Assembly (NCBI GenBank): GCA_003343905.1
Contig: QAKI01000040.1
Coordinates: forward strand, 62,001-126,000
Reading direction: 5' to 3'
Origin: Subdoligranulum variabile
Lineage (GTDB): Bacteria > Bacillota > Clostridia > Oscillospirales > Ruminococcaceae
Length of the DNA: 64,000 nt
Below the pieces are notes generated by a model that ran no database searches, was not told the origin of the DNA, and saw only the letters and a list, made by a program, of their open reading frames with translations. Both the position numbers and the translations under genes were made by a program. Below are positions 9,005 to 16,625 of the stretch, piece by piece (the stretch's first letter is position 1; each line of letters starts with the position of its first letter).

Positions 9005-10159
9005 ATGTCAAAAGAAAGACCGCGCATCGTGCTGGTGGGGGCCGGGGGCTACGGCCGCCTGTATCTGGAGACCCTGACCGGGCAGGATCTGGGCGCCGAC
9101 CTGGCCGCCGTCTGCGACATTGATCCCCATCTGGCGGACCGGCTGCCCCAGCTCCGCCAGCGTTCCATCCCCGTCTATGCCAGCCTGGACGACTTTTTTG
9201 CCAAAGAGAGCGCCGACCTGGCGGTGATCGCCTCCCCGGTGCACTTCCATACCGACATGGCGCTGACCTGCCTGGCGCACGGGGCCAACGTGCTGTGCGA
9301 AAAGCCGCTGTGCCTGACCGCGCAGGAGGCCAAAGCCATGGGGGACGCCGCCCGCCGGGCCGGGCGGTTCGTCTGCATCGGGTATCAGCTCAACTACCGG
9401 CGGGACGTGCTGGCCCTCAAACGGGACATTCTGGCCGGGCGGTTCGGCGGCATCCGGCGCATCGCCGTCTACCACGGATTCCGGCGCGGCGCCGCCTACT
9501 ACGCCCGCAACGACTGGGCCGGGCACATCACCTGCCGCGGGCGGGAAGTCTTTGACAGCCCGTTCACCAACGCCTGCGCCCACCACTTCCAGATGCTGAC
9601 CTTCCTGCTGGGGCCTTCGATGCGCACCGCCTGCGGGATCGAAAGCGTACAGGCGGAACTGTACCGCGCCAACCCCACGATCGAAAACTACGACATCGCC
9701 GCGCTACGCTTCCAGACGGCGTTGGGCGCGCCGCTGCTGTACTACACCGCGCACCCCATCCGCACCCAGTACTGGGGCCCGGTGGGCGTGCTGGAATTTG
9801 AAAAGGCCACCATCACCTATACCGGCGAAAAGCCGGTGTTCCACGGCGTGTTTGCCGACGGTACGCCCTTCGATTACCAGGACGTCGACCCCGGCAGCGA
9901 TATGCAGAAGCTGGCCGACGCCATCCAGGCCGTGCGCAGCGGCGAACCGCCCCTTTGCGGGGTGGAGGCCGACCTGCCGCACATTGCCGCCGTGCGCATG
10001 GTACAGCACAATGCCATCCGCCCGGTGCGTCCGGAACTGGTGGAGCAGGCGGACCTGGACGGGGACCACTTCTATTTCGTCCGGGAGTTGGAGCAGACGC
10101 TGGCCCGCTGCGCCGGGAACTGGGCCCTGCCGTCCGAACTGGGCATCCGCCTGGACTGA
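9005..10159 (+). CDS. Gfo/Idh/MocA-family NAD(P)-dependent oxidoreductase
   Basis: 384 residues with an N-terminal Rossmann fold (VLVGAGGYGRLYLETL) and the family motif CEKPLCLTAQEA, whose lysine helps catalysis. The C-terminal half is the alpha/beta substrate domain, containing TNACAHHFQMLTFLLG. Members oxidise or reduce hydroxyls of sugars, inositols or glycosides with NAD(P). The ATG at 9005 is chosen because AAAGGAAG precedes it; it follows the GH38 stop by 22 bases. Placement after a mannosidase suggests it acts on a glycoside, on the released sugar or on an aglycone; the substrate is unknown. Unlike Gfo/Idh genes in C-glycoside cleavage loci, it has no adjacent TIM-barrel lyase. Confidence 0.88.
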   Translation: MSKERPRIVLVGAGGYGRLYLETLTGQDLGADLAAVCDIDPHLADRLPQLRQRSIPVYASLDDFFAKESADLAVIASPVHFHTDMALTCLAHGANVLCEKPLCLTAQEAKAMGDAARRAGRFVCIGYQLNYRRDVLALKRDILAGRFGGIRRIAVYHGFRRGAAYYARNDWAGHITCRGREVFDSPFTNACAHHFQMLTFLLGPSMRTACGIESVQAELYRANPTIENYDIAALRFQTALGAPLLYYTAHPIRTQYWGPVGVLEFEKATITYTGEKPVFHGVFADGTPFDYQDVDPGSDMQKLADAIQAVRSGEPPLCGVEADLPHIAAVRMVQHNAIRPVRPELVEQADLDGDHFYFVRELEQTLARCAGNWALPSELGIRLD

Positions 10160-10210
10160 CCCATACAAATGACCGCCGCGCATTTCCCGGCGGTTTTGCG
10201 AGGTATATCT

Positions 10211-11566
10211 ATGGCACATGAACGTTTCCATTACCGCTCCCTGGAGGAGGTAAAACAGCGCGCCGCCGAACTGGGCGCCGACCTCCCCTTTGCCGCCGAC
10301 ACTGCTGTGCTGGCGCAGCCTTTGCGGGTGCGCGGCATCACCTTTGCCAACCGGCTGGGCGTAGCCCCCATGGAGGGCGCGGATTCCACGCCGGAGGGCG
10401 CACCCTCGGACTACACGCTGCGCCGCTACACCCGGCAGGCCATCGGGGGCAGCGCCGTGCTCTGGTTTGAGGCGATCTCCATCGTGGAAGAAGGGCGCTC
10501 CTCCCAGACGCAGCTTCTTCTTGACCGCCATACGCTGGACGCTTTCAAGCGGCTGACGGCGGCCGTCAAGGAAGCCGGGTTCAAGGCCAACGGCTACGCG
10601 CCCTACCTGATCCTGCAGGCCAACCACAGCGGCCGCTACTCCAACCCCGGCAACCGCCCCGCCCCGCTCATCGCCTACCGGCACCCGATCCTGGAACAGT
10701 ACCGCGCCGCCGATGATTCCTGCATCGTGACCGACGATTACCTGAAAAGGCTGGAAGAACGCTTCGGCGAGGCAGCCCTGCTGGCCAAGGAAGCCGGGTT
10801 TGACGCCGTGGACATCAAAAGCTGCCACGGGTATCTGCTGGCGGAACTGTCCTCGGCCCATCTGCGCCCCGGCGCCTACGGCGGCAGCTACGAGAACCGC
10901 TTCCGCCTGCTTAAAAATGCGATCCGCGCCGCCAAAGTCCACGAGGACAGCCACTTTATGGTGACCTGCCGCCTGGGCATCTATGACGGCTACGCCTACC
11001 CCTACGGCTTCGGCGTCAGCCCCGGCAGCGGCACCGAACCCGACCTGACGGAGCCGATCCGTCTGGTGCGCGAACTGCACGAGGAACTGGGGCTGGACAT
11101 GGTGGACCTGACCATGGGCAACCCCTACGCCACCACCCATGTGACCCGCCCCTTCGATTTTGGCAAATATACGCCGGACGAGCATCCTTTCCTGGGGTTG
11201 TCCCGCATGATCCAGGGCATCGGCGCCGTCAAAAAGGCGGTCCCGGCCATGACGGTCTGGGCCTCGGCCCCCAGCTATCTGCGCGCCTATGCCGACCTGT
11301 TCACCGCCGGTGCGGTGGAACAGGGCCTGTGCGACGGCATGCTGTTTGGGCGCATGGCCTTTGCGGACCCCGACTTTGCCAACCAGATCGTGCGGCAGGG
11401 GCGCATCGACCCCAACCGGGTCTGCCTGGCCTGCGGCAAGTGCGGCGACCTGATCCGCGCCCACAAGCCCACCGGCTGCGTCATTCGGGACAGCAAGACC
11501 TTTATGCCGTTCTACCGTGAGTTCCTGGAGATCAAAAAAACACAGCCCGCCAATTTCCGCGGCTGA
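10211..11566 (+). CDS. Old yellow enzyme (FMN oxidoreductase) homologue with C-terminal Cys cluster, copy 1
   Basis: 451 residues; an FMN TIM barrel of the NADH:flavin oxidoreductase family. Diagnostic segments are GVAPMEGADS, LQANHSGRYSNP (flavin and substrate histidine region) and the CHGYLLAEL...YGGSYENR block. A C-terminal CxxCxxCx11C set (C405, C408, C411, C423) sits where Fe-S members of the family bind a 4Fe-4S cluster, but the spacing differs slightly from the classic CxxCxxxCx11C. The extra NAD/FAD half of dienoyl-CoA-reductase-like members is absent. The ATG at 10211 (MAHERFHY) is chosen over an upstream ATG at 10169 because the second copy at 62491 starts identically. It probably reduces or isomerises an enone or enoate, with electrons from a partner protein (inference). 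Confidence 0.88.
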   Translation: MAHERFHYRSLEEVKQRAAELGADLPFAADTAVLAQPLRVRGITFANRLGVAPMEGADSTPEGAPSDYTLRRYTRQAIGGSAVLWFEAISIVEEGRSSQTQLLLDRHTLDAFKRLTAAVKEAGFKANGYAPYLILQANHSGRYSNPGNRPAPLIAYRHPILEQYRAADDSCIVTDDYLKRLEERFGEAALLAKEAGFDAVDIKSCHGYLLAELSSAHLRPGAYGGSYENRFRLLKNAIRAAKVHEDSHFMVTCRLGIYDGYAYPYGFGVSPGSGTEPDLTEPIRLVRELHEELGLDMVDLTMGNPYATTHVTRPFDFGKYTPDEHPFLGLSRMIQGIGAVKKAVPAMTVWASAPSYLRAYADLFTAGAVEQGLCDGMLFGRMAFADPDFANQIVRQGRIDPNRVCLACGKCGDLIRAHKPTGCVIRDSKTFMPFYREFLEIKKTQPANFRG

Positions 11567-11581
11567 GAAGGAGAGTTCGCC

Positions 11582-12349
11582 ATGAAAAAGACCGCCATCG
11601 TCACCGGTTCCAGCCGGGGCATCGGGTTCGCCATCGCCCGCCAACTGGGGCTGGACGGCTGCAACATCGTCATGGTCGCCACCGGCCCGCAGCAGAACAA
11701 CCAGGCCGCGCTGGATGAACTGCGGGGCCTGGGCATCGACTGCGCCTACGCCCAGGCCAATATTGCCGACCGCCAGGGCCGCCAGCACATTCTGGACTGC
11801 GCGCTGGAAGCCTTCGGCCGTGTGGATATTCTGGTCAATAATGCCGGTGTCGCCCCGAAAGTGCGCACCGATCTGCTGGAAATGACCGAGGAAAGCTTCG
11901 ACTATGTGGTGGGCGTGAACACCAAGGGCAACATGTTCCTGACCCAACTGGTGGCCCGCCAGATGATCCGCCAGGAACCTTTGGACGGCCGCAAAGGGAC
12001 CATCATCAACGTGTCCAGTTGCAGTTCCGCCGTGTCCTCCGTCAGCCGGGGGGAATACTGCGTTTCCAAGGCGGGCGTTTCCATGCTGACGATGCTGTAC
12101 GCAGACCGGCTGGCCTCCGAAGGCATCCTGGTCAATGAAGTCCGCCCCGGTGTGATCGACACGGACATGACCAGCCAGGTGCGCGGCAAATATGACGCCA
12201 TGATCGAAAACGGCGTGTTCCCCATCGCGCGCTGGGGCACGCCGGAGGATGTAGCCGGGGCGGTCAGCCTGCTGTGCAGCGACCGCCTGCGCTACACTAC
12301 CGGCAATTACATCGACGTGGACGGCGGCTTCCACATCCGCCGCTTGTAA
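11582..12349 (+). CDS. Short-chain dehydrogenase/reductase (FabG-like)
   Basis: 255 residues, a classical SDR. The cofactor motif TGSSRGIG is at residues 9-16, NNAG at 86-89, and the catalytic set is N113, S146, Y159 and K163 (YCVSK). AAGGAGAG lies 9 bases before the ATG, and the gene begins 15 bases after the OYE gene. SDRs of this class interconvert secondary alcohols and ketones with NAD(P)H. Within this operon it probably handles a keto intermediate made or used by the Gfo/Idh or OYE enzyme. A role in fatty acid synthesis is unlikely given the context, though the fold alone cannot exclude it. Confidence 0.9.
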   Translation: MKKTAIVTGSSRGIGFAIARQLGLDGCNIVMVATGPQQNNQAALDELRGLGIDCAYAQANIADRQGRQHILDCALEAFGRVDILVNNAGVAPKVRTDLLEMTEESFDYVVGVNTKGNMFLTQLVARQMIRQEPLDGRKGTIINVSSCSSAVSSVSRGEYCVSKAGVSMLTMLYADRLASEGILVNEVRPGVIDTDMTSQVRGKYDAMIENGVFPIARWGTPEDVAGAVSLLCSDRLRYTTGNYIDVDGGFHIRRL

Positions 12350-12360
12350 AGAGGGCCGCT

Positions 12361-14310
12361 ATGGAACAGGAGATCTTCCGCGCCGGGGACTGCACGGCGC
12401 GCGTATACCGCTGCAACACGGCGGTGGTGGGCAGCGGCGCGGCCGGTTACAGCGCCGCCGCAAGGCTCTGGCAGTTGGGGCAGCAGGACATCCTGCTCGT
12501 CACCGAGAACCGCACCGCCGGCGCCAGCCGGAATACCGGCAGCGACAAACAGACCTATTATAAGCTGACCCTTTCCGGCAGCGAGCCGGACAGCGTGTGG
12601 GAGATGGCCCGCACCCTCTACGAGGGCCGCTGTGTGGACGGCGACAACGCCCTGTGCGAAGCGGCGCTTTCCGTCCCCTGCTTTATCAGGCTGGCCGAGC
12701 TGGGCGTGCCTTTCCCGCACGACCGCTACGGCCAGTACATCGGCTACAAGACGGACCATGATCCCCGCCGCCGGGCCACCAGCGCCGGGCCCTACACCAG
12801 CCGCCAGATGACCGAGTGCCTGGAACGCGCGGTATGCGCCGCGGGCGTCCCCCTGCTGGACCGGATGCTGGTCATCCAGGTGCTGCACGAGGGGGGCGCC
12901 GTTTGCGGCCTGCTCTGCCTGGACCAGCAGGCGCAGACCCCCGCAGACCGGTTCGTGCTCATCCGCTGCAAAAACGTGATCTTCGCCACCGGCGGCCCCG
13001 CCGGGATGTACGCCAACAGCGTCTACCCGGCCAGCCAGTACGGGGCCACAGGGCTGGCGCTGGAGGCCGGCGCCCACGGCCAGAATCTGACCGAATGGCA
13101 GTACGGGCTGGCGTCGGTCGCGCCGCGCTGGAACGTATCCGGCACCTACATGCAGGTGTTGCCGCGGGTATATTCCACCGCGGCCGACGGCAGCGACCCG
13201 CGGGAATTCCTGCTCGATTTCTTCCCGGACGTGCACACCATGCTCAGCATGCTGTTCTTAAAAGGATACCAGTGGCCTTTCGACGTGCGCAAAGTCCGGC
13301 AGGGCAGTTCCCTGATCGACCTGCTGGTCTATCAGGAGAGCTGCAAGGGCCGCACGGTCTACCTGGATTACCGCCGCAACCCCGCCGACGGGTGTTTCGA
13401 TTACGAAAAGCTGCTGCCGGAAGCGCAGGACTACCTGCGCCGGGCGGGGGCCTGCTTCGGCACGCCCATCGAGCGGCTGGCGCACATGAACCAGCCCGCC
13501 ATCGACTTTTTCCGGGATAAGGGCGTAGACCTGTACACCCGGCCGCTGGAGATCGCGCTGTGCGCCCAGCACAACAACGGCGGCCTTGCCGTTGACTGTT
13601 GGTGGCAGACCCATGTACAGGGGCTCTTTGCCGTGGGCGAGGCCGCGGGCACGCACGGCGTCTACCGCCCCGGCGGCACGGCGCTGAACGCGGGCCAGGT
13701 CGGCAGCACCCGCGCGGCCCAGTACATTGCCGCCCATGGCCGCGGGGACGCGCCGCCCTGCTTTGACCACGCCGCGGCCGCCGCCTTGCAGCAGATGGCC
13801 GCTCTGGCCGAAGCCTGCGCCGCCCCGCAGGGCAACGTGCGGGCGCTCTGGCAGCAGGCCGCGGACCAGATGAGCCGCTGCGGGGGCGCCATACGCGACC
13901 TGGAACAGCTGCAACGCTGCCGCACAGCGGCAGCCGCCCAGTTGACGCAGCTCTCTGCCACCGCACGCTGGTCCACCCGGGGCGAACTGGCGCTGCTCTA
14001 CCGTCTGCGGGATATGCTCATCAGCCAGTACGCCTACCTCAGCGCCATGATCGACTACGGCGCGCAGGGCGGAAAAAGCCGCGGCAGCGCGCTGTACACC
14101 GACAGGACCGCCGGGGAAAAGCCCCTGCCCGCCCTGCCGGACATCTTTGCTTTCTCTCTGGACGAAACGGAACACCCCCTGATCCAGGAATTGTGGTACG
14201 AGGACGGCGCCTGCCGCTGCGCCTGGCGCGCGCCGCGCCCCCTGCCCCAGGAGGACGACTTTTTTGAAAACGTGTGGCGCAGCTACCGCGAAAACGGGAA
14301 TGTGATATAA
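12361..14310 (+). CDS. FAD-binding flavoprotein, fumarate reductase/SdhA-like, copy 1
   Basis: 649 residues. The N-terminal dinucleotide fold AVVGSGAAGYSAAARL (G24-x-G26-x-x-G29), the ATGGPAGMYANS segment and the C-terminal GLFAVGEAAGTHGVYRPGG block mark the FAD_binding_2 / SdhA / L-aspartate oxidase superfamily; a helical SdhA-like C-terminal region follows. The usual HPTG active-site motif of fumarate reductases is replaced by QYGLASV, while HNNGG and the arginine in YRPGG remain, so the substrate is probably not succinate or fumarate. No signal peptide or haem motif. The ATG at 12361 follows GAGGG and lies 11 bases after the SDR. It is the last gene of the operon. A related gene follows the second OYE copy at the right end, so the two flavoproteins probably work as a pair. 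Confidence 0.85.
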   Translation: MEQEIFRAGDCTARVYRCNTAVVGSGAAGYSAAARLWQLGQQDILLVTENRTAGASRNTGSDKQTYYKLTLSGSEPDSVWEMARTLYEGRCVDGDNALCEAALSVPCFIRLAELGVPFPHDRYGQYIGYKTDHDPRRRATSAGPYTSRQMTECLERAVCAAGVPLLDRMLVIQVLHEGGAVCGLLCLDQQAQTPADRFVLIRCKNVIFATGGPAGMYANSVYPASQYGATGLALEAGAHGQNLTEWQYGLASVAPRWNVSGTYMQVLPRVYSTAADGSDPREFLLDFFPDVHTMLSMLFLKGYQWPFDVRKVRQGSSLIDLLVYQESCKGRTVYLDYRRNPADGCFDYEKLLPEAQDYLRRAGACFGTPIERLAHMNQPAIDFFRDKGVDLYTRPLEIALCAQHNNGGLAVDCWWQTHVQGLFAVGEAAGTHGVYRPGGTALNAGQVGSTRAAQYIAAHGRGDAPPCFDHAAAAALQQMAALAEACAAPQGNVRALWQQAADQMSRCGGAIRDLEQLQRCRTAAAAQLTQLSATARWSTRGELALLYRLRDMLISQYAYLSAMIDYGAQGGKSRGSALYTDRTAGEKPLPALPDIFAFSLDETEHPLIQELWYEDGACRCAWRAPRPLPQEDDFFENVWRSYRENGNVI

Positions 14311-14423
14311 TGACCCGCTCCGCGCGCCCTCCCCTCCTCCAGGGCGCGGCGGTTGCACTCTTTGGTTTCTGTTCCCCGGCCCTTGTGAATTTTCCTGTGC
14401 CTGGGAACCGTTTTATCTGCTCG

Positions 14424-14493
14424 AAAAATACCTTCTTCTGCGTGCTGCAGGCCGTTTAGCCTGCATCCATTCCGCAGAAGGAGGTATTTTTTC
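14424..14493 (+). terminator. Terminator after the GH38/redox operon
   Basis: A long stem pairs AAAAATACCTTCTTCTGCG (14424-14442) with its near-complement at 14473-14491, ending in a T run. An inner hairpin (TGCAGGC/GCCTGCA) fills the loop. It lies 114 bases after the flavoprotein stop and shortly before the next promoter. The AT-rich outer stem could act in both directions. Confidence 0.8.
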
Positions 14494-14508
14494 TGCTGCA
14501 TGCCTGTT

Positions 14509-14540
14509 TGTGACAAGATGGTCACATTTTGCAGTATAAT
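14509..14540 (+). promoter_or_regulatory. Promoter with TGTGAC-N6-GTCACA operator upstream of the OmpR-type regulator
   Basis: A perfect TATAAT lies at 14535-14540. The -35 region (TGACAA, 14511-14516) is embedded in a perfect dyad TGTGAC (14509-14514), six bases, GTCACA (14521-14526). The position, overlapping the -35 and spacer, suggests autoregulation by the response regulator encoded just downstream; that is inference. Confidence 0.65.
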
Positions 14541-14562
14541 GGAAGGCAGGAGGTGAAACACT

Positions 14563-15243
14563 TTGGACCCCATTCTCATTGTAGACGATGAAGAACCCAT
14601 TACGGCACTGATCCGCCGCACTCTTACCGACGGCGGCTATCCCTGTGTAGCCGTCAGCGACAGCCGCAAAGCCGCCGATCTGATAGAGCACAACCGCTAT
14701 GAGTTGGCACTTCTGGACATCATGATGCCCGGCGTGGACGGATACGACCTGTTGCGCTTTATCCAGCCCACCGGCACGCCTGTGATCTTCCTTACCGCCA
14801 AAGCCGCGCTGGAAGACCGGGTCCTTGGCCTGCGCCAGGGCGCCGACGACTATATCGTCAAACCCTTTGCCCCGGCAGAACTTCTGGCCCGGGTGGAAGC
14901 AGTTCTGCGCCGCACCGGCCGGGGCATGGCGGTGCTGCATGCCTGGGATATAACGGTGGATACCGCCCGCCAACAGGCGGCCAAAGACGGCGTTCCTGTG
15001 GAATTGACGCCCAAAGAATACGAATTGCTGCTGCTCCTGTTGCGCAACCGCGGGCGGGCACTTTACCGGGATTACATCCTGGAGACCGTCTGGGGGCTGG
15101 ACGCCGAACTGGACAGTGCCCGCACCGTGGACACCCACATCCGGCGGCTGCGACGCAAGCTGGGTTGGGACCAGCAGATCCAAACCGTATGGCGGGTAGG
15201 TTACTGCCTGCAGCCTGAACAACCGAAAAAGGAGGTCCCCTGA
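14563..15243 (+). CDS. OmpR/VanR-type response regulator
   Basis: 226 residues. The receiver domain has the acidic pair in ILIVDDEEP, phospho-acceptor D52 in LALLDIMMPG and the conserved lysine in YIVKPFAP; a winged helix (about 125-220) contains LTPKEYELLLLL and RTVDTHIRRLRRKLG. The start is TTG at 14563: AGGAGGTG sits 7 bases upstream and the receiver begins at once. It is the first gene of a five-gene operon and overlaps the next gene by one base (TGATG). Its kinase is the fourth gene, separated from it by two lipoprotein genes, which is an uncommon order. Confidence 0.93.
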   Translation: MDPILIVDDEEPITALIRRTLTDGGYPCVAVSDSRKAADLIEHNRYELALLDIMMPGVDGYDLLRFIQPTGTPVIFLTAKAALEDRVLGLRQGADDYIVKPFAPAELLARVEAVLRRTGRGMAVLHAWDITVDTARQQAAKDGVPVELTPKEYELLLLLLRNRGRALYRDYILETVWGLDAELDSARTVDTHIRRLRRKLGWDQQIQTVWRVGYCLQPEQPKKEVP

Positions 15244-16625
15244 TGAAAAAACTGCACTGCCTGCTGCCGCTGCTGGCGGCAGCCCTGCTCTTCGCGGGCT
15301 GTACATCCCATCCCGCTTCTGCGGGACCGCAGTCCGACGTTTCCGCTGCCACCGGCGAGACCGCTTCCGCAGAACCTTCCCCCTCCGCCCCGCCCGTCTT
15401 ACGGGAGCTGACCACCTGCGCCAACGGATACTATTATCTCTGGTCCACCATTGACGAGACCGGCCAGGTCTTTCTAACCACAGTCGATCTGAATGACGGG
15501 CAGCAACGGGTGCTTTGCAGTAAACCCGGTTGTTCCCACAGCGATGAAAGCTGTTGGGCCTATACGTTGCCTGACCGCACCGGCAGGCCCTCGGCATGGG
15601 AAGTCTATACCGACGGGAACCTGCTCTATTTCATCTATTTGACGGACTACCAGCATTTCGGCATGGATGGGGCACAGCCGGAAAGCGCGATCTGTATCAC
15701 TGATCTGACTGGCCCCACCCGTCCGCTGCCTGAGATGGCCGCCCAGTCCCCCAACTACTGCGGCAACTTTTTACAGGACGGCGCCTATCTGGATGGTCAT
15801 TGGTTCACAGACGGCGAGACCCTGTGGGCGCTGATTACCTCCAATCCGCATAATGAAGCCAACGAGCAGACTTTTGCCACCACCCTTTACCACTTTGTTC
15901 CTGCTCCCGAAGGGGCTGCCGCCCCCTATACTGCCGAAGTGGTATGGCGGCAGATACGGGATGGGTTCGCCAACTACGCCGGCCTGCTGGACGGGCAGAT
16001 CGTGCTGCAATTGGAGTACCCCGGCCCGGATACCGGCAGTCTGGCCGACAACTACAAACTCAGCACCAGCGAACTGCGGGTACTTTCCTGCGACGGCACC
16101 CTGGGGGAACCTCTGCTGACTTTCCTGAACGGCGATTGGCTCGGGGCTTCTCTTTTGGATGGGCAGCGGTACGCTGTCCCCGCCAACAGCACCGACCTGA
16201 TCGTCACCGATCTGCGCACCGGCGACGCGCATACCCTCTGTACCCTGCCGATACAAGAGGATGTCTTTTCTGTCACATTCCAGTTCGTCTATGAAGGCCG
16301 GCTGGTGGTGGATGTAAGCCAGAACGCAGGGGATACACGCTATGTGATCGACACCGCTACCGGCGCCTTGACTACCCTGCCCACCACCTGGGCTAAGGAC
16401 GGCGTGGTCCCCCGGGTGCCGGTGTTCTGCCAGATCGCGCAGGACCGCTGCCTGATGCTGGTCGGCACCCAGGACCGCATGCTGACCACCATGGGGCAGG
16501 ATGGCGGCACCTCCACATTCTACAGCCCACTGTCCGTATACGCAGTGGCCGATCTGGGCGACTATCTGAATGGCGACCAAAATTGGCAGATCTGTAGCCT
16601 GCTGGACCCGGATACCGTCTTATGA
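15243..16625 (+). CDS. Lipoprotein with CSKPGC-x-H motif, possible accessory sensor, copy 1
   Basis: 460 residues. The signal peptide ends in the lipobox LLFAGC, with the cysteine near residue 20, followed by a low-complexity linker, so it is anchored outside the membrane. After a conserved start (VLRELTTCANGYYYLW) comes CSKPGCSHSDESCWAY, a cysteine/histidine cluster shared with the next gene. The rest is beta-rich with repeated aromatic strand patterns that suggest a propeller-like fold; this is my reading, not a profile match. It is about the same length as its neighbour and clearly paralogous to it. Being co-transcribed between a response regulator and its kinase, it may present a signal to the kinase (inference). 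No enzymatic motif is recognised. Confidence 0.85.
   Translation: MKKLHCLLPLLAAALLFAGCTSHPASAGPQSDVSAATGETASAEPSPSAPPVLRELTTCANGYYYLWSTIDETGQVFLTTVDLNDGQQRVLCSKPGCSHSDESCWAYTLPDRTGRPSAWEVYTDGNLLYFIYLTDYQHFGMDGAQPESAICITDLTGPTRPLPEMAAQSPNYCGNFLQDGAYLDGHWFTDGETLWALITSNPHNEANEQTFATTLYHFVPAPEGAAAPYTAEVVWRQIRDGFANYAGLLDGQIVLQLEYPGPDTGSLADNYKLSTSELRVLSCDGTLGEPLLTFLNGDWLGASLLDGQRYAVPANSTDLIVTDLRTGDAHTLCTLPIQEDVFSVTFQFVYEGRLVVDVSQNAGDTRYVIDTATGALTTLPTTWAKDGVVPRVPVFCQIAQDRCLMLVGTQDRMLTTMGQDGGTSTFYSPLSVYAVADLGDYLNGDQNWQICSLLDPDTVL

Noticed and set aside
5758..9027. Very long minus-strand open frame opposite the GH38 gene
   Set aside because: It is the mirror of a GC-rich gene with strong third-position bias. 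Its protein is rich in Gly, Ala, Val, His and Gln, has no domain, and lacks a ribosome binding site; GH38 on the other strand has all catalytic motifs.
9005..10159. C-glycoside cleavage locus of the dgp/dfg kind
   Set aside because: Those loci pair a Gfo/Idh enzyme with an adjacent two-subunit lyase that includes a TIM-barrel protein. Here the only such TIM barrel is 34 kb away in another operon.
9704..12334. Long minus-strand frame opposite the OYE and SDR genes
   Set aside because: Antisense shadow crossing several gene boundaries; no recognisable domain.
10211..14310. Equol-type isoflavone reduction cluster (OYE, SDR, FAD-reductase order)
   Set aside because: The order of enzyme classes is similar, but this OYE lacks the large NAD/FAD half of daidzein reductase and sits behind a mannosidase. 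I do not have evidence for homology to the equol enzymes.
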